This document shows, in pieces, positions 12,900 through 23,845 of a stretch of 64,000 bases of DNA (within the stretch, counting starts at the first letter, position 1; each line of letters opens with the position of its first letter). A model generated the notes under the pieces. It was not told the DNA's origin. It saw only the letters and a list, made by a program, of their open reading frames with translations, and did no database searches. The DNA lies in the NCBI RefSeq assembly GCF_034190915.1, contig NW_026947484.1, positions 186,552,982 through 186,616,981 of the forward strand. Direction: 5' to 3'. The position numbers and the translations under genes are program-made. This stretch comes from Cavia porcellus. Its lineage: Eukaryota; Chordata; Mammalia; Rodentia; Caviidae.

Positions 12900-15464
12900 A
12901 TATATACAGAAATAATAGCAGAGAACTATCCAAATATTTGGAAAAAATGTGACATACAGATAAGCGAGACACTTACAACCCTAAGAGGCCAGAATCAGAA
13001 AAGAAATGCTCCACGAGACAATAGGCAAAATACCACAAGTGTAATACAAGGATTGAATCTGTCAGAGAAAAGGAAAGAAATCACTTACAAAGATAAACCC
13101 ATTAAAATTACAGCAGATTTCTCAACTCAAATCTTAAAGGCTAGAACAGCTTGGAGTTAAGAGTTTCAAACCCTAAAATAAAACAATGTCCAACCTGGAC
13201 TTTTATATCCTGAAAAATTGTTTTTCAAAGTTGATGAAAAATTAAAATCTTTACATGACAAAAAATACCTGAAGAAATTTATGACCAGGCTCAGCAGCCC
13301 AACAGCCACAAGGTCTTGAGTATGACTCACAGTACAGAAAAAAAAAGACCCCAGAAATTTATGATCAATAAACCAGCATTCCAAAAAATCTGTAGGATAT
13401 TGTAGAAACAGAAAATGAAGACAAAAATGCCAAAAAGTCTAATGGGATAAAAAAAATTTGGCAAGGCGAGAAGTTAAATAGAAAAGAAGAGAAAGAGAAA
13501 CTATAGCAAGAAAATGATGCAACCGGAGAAATAAGTCAATACCTTGCAACAATAACTCTGATTCTGAATGGTCTCGATTCTCCAATTAAAATATATCACA
13601 GAAGAATAAAAGAAAAAGCAAAATCTAAAGGTATGTTTTATACAAGAAACACTTTTACCCAAAAAGAAGTTTTTAGAGTAAAATCAAAGGCTGTTAAGCA
13701 ATATAACATGCAATGCAGATCAGAAAATAGGTAACAGTGGTTATGCTACTTTAAGACAAAGTGAACTTCAAGACAAAACTGATCAGAAGAGATAAAAAAG
13801 ATCACCATGTATTGTTTAAGGGGGAAATTAACAGAAAGACTTTATTTATAAGTATATACACAACAAACACAGGTGTGCCTAGCTTCATAAAATAAAGCAA
13901 TTTGAGACATTAAAAGAACAGATAAAGATCAATGAAGGTATAGTAGGAGACCTCAATACCCCAGTCACAAATAAGTCAGCTGGAGAAAAAAATCACCAAA
14001 GAAATATTAGAGGTGAACCAAATCTTCAAACAAATGGACCTAATAGATATATGCAGAGTGTTCAACCCAACAATAGCAGAATACATATTCTTCTTAACAG
14101 CACATGAAACTTTCTCCAGAATGTACCAATATGCTTAAACAAATGCCAAAGATTTGAAATTATTCCAGGCATATTATCAGATCACAATATAATTCACCTA
14201 GAAATCAATTGCAGAAGAAACCACAAATGTCATACCAACACATGGATATTAATATATTTTTGAATAATTAGTACATCATAAAGAAATCAATGAAGACATT
14301 AGAAAGTTTCAAGAAGTACAACACACCAGAACTTATGGAACACAGTGAAAGCATCCTAAAAGGAAAGTTTGTAGCTGTGACTATTCACCCACACCAGAAA
14401 ATCAGAAAGCTCAGTCCATAATCTAATAATGCACCTAAAATCCCAGAAAACAAGAACAAATAAAATCCAAAGGTAGTGCAAGGAAGAAAATTATAAAGAG
14501 CAGAGCAAAAATCAAAGAAACTGAGATTTAAAAACAATAAAGGAAAGATCTGATTCTTTGAAAGAATAAATAAAATAGACAAACCCTTAGCCAAACTTAC
14601 CAAAAAAGGAAAGAAAGAACCCAAATTAATATCACTAGAAATATAGAAGTTGAAACCACAATGGACACTGGAAAATCTCAAAGATCATTAGCAATTACTT
14701 GGAAAACCTATACTTCAATAAATGGGAAGATACTAAAGACATAGATAGATTCCTAGTTATGCATGAATTATCAAAACTAAGCCAAAAATGTTTCAAAACA
14801 CTGAATAACCCAACCACAGGCAAAGACATTGAACACTAATTTTAGAGAAAAAGCAACTCTACCAATTAGGAGAGCCCACATTTTCATGGATTCATGGTTT
14901 AATTTCTACAAAAATTTCAGGCAAATTCTAACACCAATACTCTTCAAACTCTTAAATGAAATTGAAAGGGAAAAAGAACTCCTTAAGTAATTTCTGGAAG
15001 ACAGTATGACTCTTTTCACAAAACCAGAAAAAGGATCCAACCAAAAAAAAGAACTACAAGACAATCTCTTTAAGGAACATACAAGTAAATTTTCTTAACA
15101 AAATATCAGCATACAACACAGCCAGTAACCAAAAAGACCCAGTAGGCTTCACCTCATAAATGCAAGTATGGTTCAACGTAGTACGAAGAATCAACAAATG
15201 GGGTCATATCAAATTTAAAAGTTTCTTCACAACAAAGGAATCAACAACATGTAAAAATTGACACCTCTTCCTCACACAGAAAATTATTATCTAGCATATA
15301 TAAAGAATTCAAAAAATTAGACCCCCTCAACAAAAGATCCAATCAAAGTTAGACAAGTGAATTGAATAGATTCTTCACGGAAGAGCAAATTGCCAATAAA
15401 TACATGAATAAATAGTCAACATTGTTGGCCATTAGACAAATGCAAATTAAAGCAACATTTAGAT
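12900..15464 (+). pseudogene. Second sense L1: ORF1 end, ORF2, decayed
   Basis: L1-like sequence read through broken frames. 13000-13400 resembles the end of ORF1 and the inter-ORF region, 13500-14200 the endonuclease, 14300-15100 the linker and RT start, and 15230-15464 the late ORF2 (NKYMNK*STLLAIRQMQIK-like). No frame exceeds about 100 codons. At 15450-15464 it meets a 15-bp direct repeat that marks the insertion of another L1. The same late-ORF2 theme picks up again at about 16870. Confidence 0.7.
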
Positions 15465-16648
15465 AACATAAAGAATTTAAAATATCAGACCCTGAAATTC
15501 AAAGACCCAGTCCAAAAATGGGCATCTAAAATGAATACACAGTTCTCAGATGAAGAAATACAAATAGCAAATAAATATATGAAAATCATCATCATTAGTC
15601 ATTAGAGGAATGCAAATTAAAACCACACTTAGATTTCATCTCACTCCAGAAAGAATGGCCAGGATCAAGAAAACTACTAACAACAAATGCTGGAGAGGCT
15701 GTGGGGAAAAAGGAACTCTCCTGCACTGTTGGTGGGAGTGTAGACTAGTGCAACCATTGTGGAGGTCAGTCTGGAGATTTCTCAGAAAGCTGGGACTGGA
15801 GGCCCCATTTGATACAGCTCTTCTATTTCTAGGCATATTCCCAGAACTGAAAACATACCACAGTGATATATGTGCACCCATGTTTATAGCAGCACAATTT
15901 GTAATAGCCAGACCTTGGAAACAAACTAAGTGTCCTTATACAATGTAGTACTACTCAGCTATAAAGAATGATCACACTGAGATATTTATAAATAAATGGA
16001 CTCAACTTGAGACCATACTCATAAGTGAAATAAATCAAACTCACATGTGTAAATACTATATAGTCTCCCTAGTGTAAGAAATGGTAAGAGTACATAAAAG
16101 TTTATGGTAATCAAGATTGCTTTGAAGCCTTATAATGTTACCATTCATTAGTTGGAATGGTTTTATTCTGGTTTGTTTGATTTTATTATCTGTGATGTTA
16201 TGAACAGCTATTTTGAAGAAAACAAGACATTATAATAGCCAGTGCTGATTTAATATCGTCTTGTTTTGAAGTCCTCCAATGCTTTTGTTCTTCTGTTTCC
16301 ATTGGTTCTATCATGTTGTATCTTATTGTATTTTATTATGTGTGGTAGTATAAACAAATCTTTTATGGACAATGAGATAATATAGTAACCACTGTTCATT
16401 TTGTATTATTTGGTTCTGAATGCCCTGTAATACTTTCATTTTCTTTAATGGTTTTACACTATTTTGTTATGTTTGATACTACTGTGTATGAATATATACT
16501 CAACTATTTCAAGGAAAGAGACATTATAGTAGCAACTATTATATTGGGTTGTCTTGTGATGAAATACTATGTTGCTTAGATTATTCTGTTCTGATCTGCT
16601 TGTTATGTCCTCTTTTATCTTAATCTCTTTATAATAAAAAAAATTAAA
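15465..16648 (+). mobile_element. 5'-truncated L1 with 15-bp target duplications
   Basis: The sequence AAGCAACATTTAGAT occurs at 15450-15464 and again at 16649-16663, flanking this L1 piece, which ends in an A-rich tail. 15610-15948 keeps an open 112-codon stretch of the ORF2 C-terminus. It includes an intact zinc-knuckle-like pattern ([18 protein letters not shown]) that L1 ORF2 proteins use for nucleic-acid binding. The 3'UTR, from about 16090, contains degenerate tandem repeats of about 145-150 bases. The duplications and the ORF2 truncation are what target-primed reverse transcription produces. Confidence 0.8.
16090..16640 (+). repeat. Degenerate tandem repeats (~150 bp) in L1 3'UTR
   Basis: Units begin near 16241, 16391 and 16535, with a partial unit before. 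Each starts with CAGTGCTGATTT / CACTGTTCATTT / CAACTATTATAT, followed by TTGTTTTGAAGTCC-like text and a T-rich stretch, and ends with ACATTATAGTAGC-like text. The same module appears singly in other L1 3' ends in this window (12790-12880, 52545-52620). Confidence 0.6.
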
Positions 16649-16663
16649 AAGCAACATTTAGAT

Positions 16664-17560
16664 TACCTTGGTACCTTGGTTCAGGAATGCTTCTCTTTGC
16701 AAACAACTCAGTTCGTGAATAGAAGCACTCAGCAAACTTTTGCTTCTAATCCAAATGCCACTGCGGATGATACTGAACCCTCTGTGGAAATTTGATTCCT
16801 TCAGAACCAACTCTGCTTGCAATCAGAAGCATGGAAAGAATTAAGTTCATGAACCATGGCACCACTGTGTGTCTTACTCTAGAAAAAAACGGTTTTCATC
16901 AAGAAATCAAACAATAAGAAGTTCTGAGAAAGCTGTGGTAAAAAAGGAACTCTTCTACATTGTTGGTGTGGATGTAAACTCGTACCATCACTATGGAGAT
17001 TCCTCAAAGGACTGAAGCTAGAAATTTCATTTGACCCAGCTATTTCCATTCTAGATCTCTTCCCAAAAGAGTAAAAGATGTCTTTCAGCAATACATGTCA
17101 TTTTTATAGAAGCATAATTCATAGTAACTAAATCTTTGAAGCAGCATTACCATATATGCATTACCAGATGAATGGATAAGGTAGAATATACACAATGGAA
17201 TAATACTCTGCAAAAAAAGGATAAACTTTAGCTATTTGTAAGAAAATGGATGCACCTTGAGACTATAATATTACGTGAAATAAATCAACCTACTTGTTTA
17301 AATGTTGCATGGTTTTTCTAATATGGGGAAACCCAAAATGTAAATAAAAAGTAAAATAAAAATAGATGATAGGAAATAGAGATAGATCTTTGCAAATGGG
17401 ATGTGGCCCAAGAGATGGAGGGAGGGCAGAGGTAGGGGAGGGGACGGAGATGAAGAATAGCTAAGATGTGTTATGTACATGTACAAATTCCCCACTGTGA
17501 ATATGAGCATTGTGTGTTTCCAACACACTCTAATAAAAAATAAAAATTATAAATTATAAA
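16664..17560 (+). pseudogene. Late ORF2 and 3'UTR of the second sense L1
   Basis: After the direct repeat there are about 200 bases (16668-16870) that do not look like L1. The late ORF2 text then resumes at about 16870 ([14 protein letters not shown], then the [18 protein letters not shown] zinc-knuckle region) and runs into a 3'UTR with a GGGAGGG-rich polypurine stretch (17410-17455) and a tail AATAAAAAATAAAAATTATAAATT. The 200-base intruder is unidentified. Confidence 0.65.
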
Positions 17561-17670
17561 CTCTCTGTGTTCCTGTTTTAATAGTAGTATAATTCATCAC
17601 TAATTCAACTTTTACTTTATATCATCAAATAAATATTTGCAGTTTATTTTCTTCAAAACATAAAACTAAT

Positions 17671-17800
17671 AGCCAGGAATGGTGGGGAGTGCTTATAATT
17701 CCAGCATTTTGGATATTGAGGCAAAGGGATCGCTACTTCAAAATCAGCCTGAGTTTCGTGAGGAAGTCCTATCTCAGTCAAAAAATAACTCAATACAGAA
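17671..17800 (+). repeat. B1-type SINE (7SL-derived monomer)
   Basis: It starts GCCAGGAATGGTGGGGAGTGCTTATAATTCCAGCA, continues with GAGGCAAAGGGATCGCTACTTCAAAATCAGCCTGAG and ends CTATCTCAGTCAAAAAATAA. That is the Pol III A-box/B-box layout and 3' end of a rodent B1, about 125 bases long, without the second monomer of a primate Alu. It is transcribed by Pol III when young; this copy is moderately decayed. Confidence 0.85.
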
Positions 17801-18050
17801 TATTTTCTGATTTTTGTCACTATTAATAGTGGGAAACTTTAGCACTATTCATATTCTAATTACTTACTTTATGGATGTATTAAAATCATTAACTTGTTAA
17901 AAATCATTATGAAATGTGTGATCCCTTTGCTGAATTATTCTGACTAATTCTAACACTTTGGTTATTGTCTTCCTAAGTCATTGCACACGTAGAGTATACT
18001 TCCTAAAAGTATTAACAATTTGGTCTGCTTTTTTCATGCATTATACCTCT

Positions 18051-18150
18051 TTTTTTTTTTTTTTTTTTTTTCTAGTACCGGAGATCGAACTCATGACCAT
18101 GAGCTTGCAAGGCAGGCGCAAATGCCACTGAGCTAAATTCGCAGTTCCCA
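18051..18150 (-). repeat. tRNA-derived ID-like SINE, antisense
   Basis: On the minus strand it reads GGGAACTGCGAATTTAGCTCAGTGGCATTTGCGCCTGCC, with a tRNA A-box, then a B-box-type CATGAGTTCGATCTCCGGTACTAG and an A-tail (the T-run 18051-18071). It is flanked by a 12-13-bp direct repeat, CATTATACCTCT(T), at 18039-18051 and 18151-18163. The GGTAC-A(n) ending recurs in the other ID-like copies of this window. Confidence 0.85.
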
Positions 18151-18171
18151 CATTATACCTCTTATAGGTAT

Positions 18172-19034
18172 TATTTTTTAAATAGAAAAAAAATGACAGT
18201 GATACAAAATTTCAAAACAAAGTAATAGAAATCAACCATGGTTAGTATATTGCATATTGTTACCTTCAAGGGAGATGTTCAGATCACAAGCTATAGGCAT
18301 GCATAAATGATCAAACAACATAAGTACAAACTGTTTTTTAAAAGAACTAAAAGAAATAAGTAGTACAACTTTCTTGGCTATCTTTTGTGTGTGTATATAT
18401 ATATATATATTTTTTTTTTCCTTTTCCCTTCCTTTTCTCCATTCACCTACCTATCCCACTTGTTCTTTCCTTTTGAGAAGTTCCTTTCCCTTTCACAATA
18501 CCTACTGTAGGTTTTGGATTTTGTTTACTTTTTCATTTCTTGCACTAGAGAGACACTATGATGTTTAAACATGCAAGTCTGATTTACTTCTCTTATGGGT
18601 GTGTTCCCTAGTTGCACCCATTTATCTATACAAGCCTAGAGTAATACTCCATTATATACTAGAGTAGTACTGGAGTAGTTCTCCATTATATAAAAATCCC
18701 ACATTTTTTATTAGTTCTTCAGTTGATGGGAATGTGGGTTATTTCCAAGATTTAGCTTTTACAAATTGTGCTGCTAAACATGTATGTACATATATCTGTG
18801 GTATATTTCATTCTTTTGGGAAAATACCAAGAAGAGGGATAGCTGGGTCACATAGAACCTCTAATCCTTGTTTCATTAGGGATAGCCACACTGATTTCCT
18901 AAGTTTGCCAGTCTATACTCCCACCAACAGTGGAAAAGCATTTCTTTTTCCCTGAAGCCCTTCCAGAATTTATTATTGGTTGATTTCTTGATGATAGCCA
19001 TTCTTTCTGGAGTGAGAAGGAAGCGGTGTTGTCT
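18172..19034 (-). mobile_element. Old antisense L1, 3' part
   Basis: On the minus strand this is an L1 3'UTR and the last part of ORF2. 18180-18370 matches the 3'UTR text seen at 12700-12890 in reverse. 18590-19030 gives the region with CTGTTGGTGGGAGTATAGACTGGCA-like and CTCCAGAAAGAATGGCTATCATCAAG-like wording, typical of ORF2's C-terminal end. It stops abruptly at a T-run at 19035 and continues at 23846. Confidence 0.75.
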
Positions 19035-20787
19035 TTTTTTTTTCAAATTTATTTATTTAAAGAGAAAGAAACTAAAGAATACATGGAGAAAAAAGGGTAG
19101 AAATAATACAGAATTACAGAAAAATAAATGGTAAGAAATCATCAGTTGATAAGTTACATATTGTCATCTTAGAAATAGTTGTTCAGGTTACAAAATTAAA
19201 GTATGTAAAGTGACATTCAAATAGTGGCACTGCCAACAGTTCTCCTCAATGATCTAACAAAAACTTAATAATACAGTTATCAGTCCTACACACTTATTTT
19301 TTTATCTTAAAGAGGGTAAGATTAAACATATCAAAACAGATCAAAACAGTTCAAAAAGAAACAACTTAAAGAAATACAGATTTCAAAGCAAGTCGACTGG
19401 AGATCTTCACTGTTTTATCTAATTGTCTCTAGTTTTCTTCCAAATAGTTGTCCCCGTCTTCACACACATTATATACATACTACATGTTATAGAACTAATC
19501 AAATCATTACAGGATGATGAAGGCTTTTTAGGTCTTCAAGATCTGACATTGGGGAAGACAACAATGACTACCAGAGTATCTCTCATTCTCTTCTAGCTGT
19601 CCTTATCTTTGTATATGCTGAAATTGAACTTAAGAGACTAGACTAACATCACTCTGAACAGTGAATAATAGGATTGCTAGATTTTATATCATAATGCTAC
19701 AGAATTAGCATTGGGTTTCTTAGTGTCTCTTCTTCAGAGTATCTGTTCATTACATCTTGCATTATCTAATCTGTTCCCATAAATAGTTTAAAAAATTCTT
19801 CCCCTGTGTGAATTTCTACATGTATATCTATCCTCTCTGTTTTATAGGGAAAAACAGATCATAACAAGACAGCAAAACAAATTCCTAGAAAACATGCAAT
19901 GAAAAAGACACATAAGGCCACAATATTAGGTGATCTATTATACTTACTATGCTTTCTCTTGTTATTTTCAATAGACTTGTCCACATCGTCAGGATTAATA
20001 TAGTTAAGCATAGTATTATATAGCTATTTTTATAAAAACACAACTTTAAAAACATTATAGGATTTGAGAGCTATTAATAAGCAAAACCGGTATGGATATC
20101 TTTTATATCTTGTCATCTTCAGAGTAGTTGCCTCTACTTTTAGAGTTGATACTATCAAACATACCAAATTCAAATAAAATCAGCAAAGGCAAAACCGTGG
20201 TCTAAAGAATAAGATTTAAATAAGATCAGTCATAGTAAGACAATATAAGTAATACAGGGTTTCAGTTTAAGTTAATAGGAAATTAAGGATAGTTACCATG
20301 GCATAACCTGCTATTTTTGGGCCAGATATCTGTGCCCTCAAATCTGATATGAGTGGATATACTGGAACAAAACAAATTCAAACTAAACAGAGCAATAAGA
20401 CTACTGTGACTTTTAAATCCTGATACACTATTAACAACGACCTCTGTCTTTTTTTATAGTGTATCAAAGGTATCTGTACTAAAGATTATAGTTTACCATC
20501 TCTGCCTCATGTCTGCTACTCCACTTTACTGCTATAATTTGTTCACCATACTCCCTCATTCCACTGTGTGCCTTGTTCATTGAGGCCTCTCTGCCACTGT
20601 TGCTGGAATTCTGGTATTCCTTCCTCTCTCTCTCTGGAATGTCTTTCAGCACTCTCTAGGGTTGGGTTGGTGGCCATGAACTCCCACAGTTCCTCCTTGT
20701 CTTGGAAACATCTTATTTCTCCATTAATTTTGAGAGAGAGTTTTTCTGGGTATATCAGTCTTGGTTGCAAATTATTTTCTTTCAGGG
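19035..20787 (-). mobile_element. HAL1-like element, 3' region and ORF1 end
   Basis: The T-run at 19035-19044 is the poly(A) end of an antisense element, preceded on its own strand by AAATAAATAAATTTG. About 1.5 kb of 3' sequence (19045-20540) follows, with no trace of an ORF2 (no endonuclease or RT motifs in any frame). 20543-20770 encodes the C-terminal end of an L1-type ORF1 protein (LQPRLIYPEKLSLKINGEI, then FQDKEELWEFMATNPTLES). ORF1p is the trimeric RNA-binding chaperone of L1. Flanking text repeats GTGTTGTCTT at 19026-19037 and GTGTTGCCTT at 23845-23854, a likely target duplication. Confidence 0.65.
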
Positions 20788-21738
20788 TGTTATGGTTTGA
20801 TAACTAGTGGTCAACTTAACGCCAGCTGGATTACATCAGCATGCATTGAGAGAAGATGCTCCACCTGAGGAGGGTTGCCAGGATAAATAGGTGGAGAAGA
20901 AGAGAGGTGTGGAGAGGGATGGAGGCATTATGGAGGCATTGTTGGTTCTCCTACAAGTTGCTGTCTGAGCTGTTGGTTCTCCTGGAGAAGCTTTGGTCTT
21001 CACATCGAGCATTGCTTCCTGGCTCCGGAGGGGAAGACATGTGCTGCCTGGTCTCCAGGATGAACTCGTCACGCTGCTTCCTGGCACGTACCCAACTGTG
21101 CTTGTCGGAGGAGGAGCTCAGGGCCTCCGTGTCGCTGAGGACAGCTGTGGTTCCATTCAGGATAGCCCCGCTCTTTGTTGTGAGTGTGACTTCTCGGCTC
21201 CAGTGTAGAACCCTCATCCCACTAGCACAGCTCCTTCATCCTGCTGGCATAGACTTTCTGGCTTCCACCGCTGACCCTTGGGTCTACCCGGCACGAATCT
21301 GTAAAAGAGACTAGCGTGAGTCCTTGTGGGCCCTGGACTTCCAGTTGGACTCGTGGAGGCGTTGTCCTGAGCTCTGGGTTTTTTATCTGGACTCATGTGG
21401 GACATTGCCATGGGGTTTAGGCTCTTGACTTATATAATCTATGTCGTTGGTGTTGCGGATAGATTTCCTGCATTCTTCTGTATTAACTTGCGGTGACCAT
21501 TATAAAAATATTATAAACTCCATGTCCTGATCTGAATTGTTCTCTGTGTAGAACCCCAGACTACAACAGAAATTGGTACCGAGACAATGCCTCCATAATG
21601 CCTCAATCCCTCTCCAAACCTCTCTTCTTCTCCACCTATTTATCCTGGCAACCCTCCTCGGGTGGAGCATCTTCTCTCAATGCATGCTGATGTAATCCAG
21701 CTGGCGTTAAGTTGACCACTAGTTATCAAACCATAACA
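20788..21738 (+). mobile_element. Aberrant ERVL-type insertion: LTR plus inverted U3
   Basis: The insertion is bounded by CAGGG at 20783-20787 and 21739-21743. It begins TGTTATGGTTTGATAAC and ends with the exact reverse complement. The first 155 bases (20788-20942) return in inverted form at 21584-21738 with about three mismatches. Between the arms lies the rest of an LTR (TATA-type box GGATAAATAGG near 20881), ending ACTACAACA at about 21568. Next comes GAAATTGGTACC, the spacing and sequence of an ERVL primer-binding site start (leucine-tRNA type, as remembered). So the right end is a second U3 terminus, not a U5 terminus. 5-bp duplications fit class III (ERVL) integration. It interrupts an L1-type ORF1. 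Confidence 0.75.
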
Positions 21739-21743
21739 CAGGG

Positions 21744-23845
21744 CTTGGACTATTTCTCCCCAGGCCCTTCTCAATTTGAGAGTTTGTGTTGATAAGTCTG
21801 TTGTTATTTTGATAATTTTCCTGTTGTAAGTTATCTGCTTCTTTTCCCTGGCTGCTTTTGTATTCTGTTCTTTTGATGGATTTCTGGAATCTTGATTATT
21901 ATATGTCTGGGTGTAGATCTGTTTTGGTTGTAGGTGGCTGGAGTTCTGAATGCCTCATTTATCTGGATATCATTTGTTTTTCCTATGCTTGGGAAGTTTT
22001 CCTTTATTATATCTGTGAATAGTCTTTGTAGTTAATTTTTGGTTACTGCTGCTTCCTCGCTCAGGTGCTTTATTCTTAAGTTATGCATCCTTTTGTTGTC
22101 TTCTAGCCTTTGAATTGTTTCTTTCTGGTTCCTCACTATTTTTAAAGGGTCTTTTCTTTCATGATCATATATCATAAATCTCTCTTCAAGTTTCAAAAGG
22201 CTAACTTTGTTTCTGTAAGGCATTTTGCCAGTTTTCAATGGAGTTTTTAGTTTCCTGATAATCTCTTTGTATCTGTTTCATGTATTCTAGGTTGTGTTTA
22301 AATTCTTCATCAGAGGTTTCTTTTTCTTTTCTGATTTCCTCTGTTCTTCCATCTGTGTTCTCTTGAGCAGGGCTTATCATTTCTTTAATTAATCTCTTTA
22401 TATCTTGCCTCACTTGGATCAGAAGTACAGTTTTAAATTCATCTAGGAGGTCATGAAGGTATTTCTTTATTTCGGCTGATGCTGTGTCTAGTATTGGATG
22501 GTTAATGTGCTGGTTCTCTTCTGTGTTTACTTCTCCTGGGCTTATTTTCCCAGGTTTGGCAGCTGGAGATTTTTTTTTTATTTCTATCTCTTGTCATGTT
22601 TCTGGTTTCTTTCAGACTGGTGTGTCCTGGGGTCTCTGGCCCTCTCCATATTGCTTAGGGTCTTTCCGAAGCATGCTGACTGGAGTTTTTGCTGCCCTCC
22701 CCAATTTGCTGTTATCTGAGATAGGCAGGGATGCAGGGATGGTGCAGGCTAGCCTCCAGCCTCTGTGTCAGTCAATCCACAAATTAGGCTGTACCTTGTG
22801 GATGTGAGTCACGACTATTTTGTATCTTCTTATTGGGTCCCAACCAGAGGCATGATTCAGCCCCAGCAGACCCTGCCAGTTCTCTCTGCACCAGAAGCAG
22901 CTGACTGATGTTACCGCAGCACAGGGCTCTGCCCAAATCACAGCTGTCCTCTAACAGACCTCTCTGCACCAGGGGCAACTATCTGATGACACCACGGCAC
23001 CGGGGCCTGCCCAATTCCAAGATGTCCTCCACCAGTCCTCTCTGTGTCACTGAGGTCATCACGGCGCCAGGCTCTGCCCAATTTCAAGATGTCTCCACCA
23101 GAACTCTGTGCGCCAGGGGCAGCTATCTGATATCAACATGGTGTGGGCTCTGCCCAACTCCAAGATGTCCTCCAGACAGTGACAGCAGCCATGGGACCCA
23201 GTCCCTAGTACACCCCAGGAATCAATGCAGATCTTCCTCTTGGGTCCACTGCACACTGTGCCACCTGTCTTCACTGCATTCCCAGCACAGCGCGGATCGG
23301 TCAGAAAACTGAGCAGTGTCTGGCTTTGGAGCTCCAGATCTTCTTGCAGTCTCCTCCAGCACAGCCAGGTGGCTGCTTCCCGGGGTTCCAGGTCTCAATT
23401 TTCAGTAGTCGCCAAGAGCCAATACAGCTTTTCCCCTTGGATCCACTGCTCCTGTGCTGCGTTAGGGGTCCAGGATTAGCAGACTCCTGTTATCAGCAGC
23501 CGCAATCTCAGCACAACCTTAAATCCTCTGGGCACACCTAGTACAGCGTGGATCGGGGCTCAGTGAGTACATCGGCTTCAGCTCTCCATCTGTGCTTTTC
23601 CTTCCTTTTCCTAGTTTTATTTTTCCCTTTGGTTACTTCCTTGGTTAATAAGAATTGTTATACATTCATCTGGCCCCCTCCATGTTGTCATATTCTAGCA
23701 CCTAATCTGATTTATCCACAGAGACTCTGTACCCAGCCCCCTAGCAAGCCACCATTTTTCACGATCTCCTTCATTGATCTTAATAAAGCTCACAGAGGCC
23801 TTTATCCTGTCTCTCTCTGCCTAAGGGACTTCTGTCCCTGCAATA
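21744..23845 (-). mobile_element. HAL1-like element, ORF1 and repeat-bearing 5' region
   Basis: On the minus strand, 22413-22201 and 22238-22032 encode the coiled coil and the start of the RNA-binding region of an L1-type ORF1 (YDHERKDPLKIVRNQKETIQRLEDNKRMHNLRIKHLSEEA). 22030-21744 continues the RRM-like domain (KENFPSIGKTNDIQINEAFRTP, HIIIKI) up to the ERVL insertion, after which the C-terminal end follows at 20770. Several frameshifts make it non-coding. 22450-23845 is GC-richer 5' sequence with tandem repeats at 22860-23175. The 5' end near 23845 abuts resumed older L1. Confidence 0.7.
22861..23175 (-). repeat. Tandem ~77-bp monomers in L1-type 5'UTR
   Basis: Units start with CTGAT(G)/CTGAGG at about 22905, 22983, 23050 and 23127 (spacing 78, 67, 77). 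Each contains GGCTCTGCCCAA, TCCAAGATGTCCTCCA and TGCACCAGGGGCAGCTA variants. Rodent L1s are known to carry tandem 5'UTR monomers with promoter activity, and the place, upstream of ORF1 on the minus strand, fits that. Confidence 0.65.

Noticed and set aside
20856..21314. Plus-strand 152-codon frame and several overlapping frames
   Set aside because: They lie inside the ERVL-type LTR; the peptide has no family motif and resembles the peptide from another LTR copy only because the DNA is repeated.
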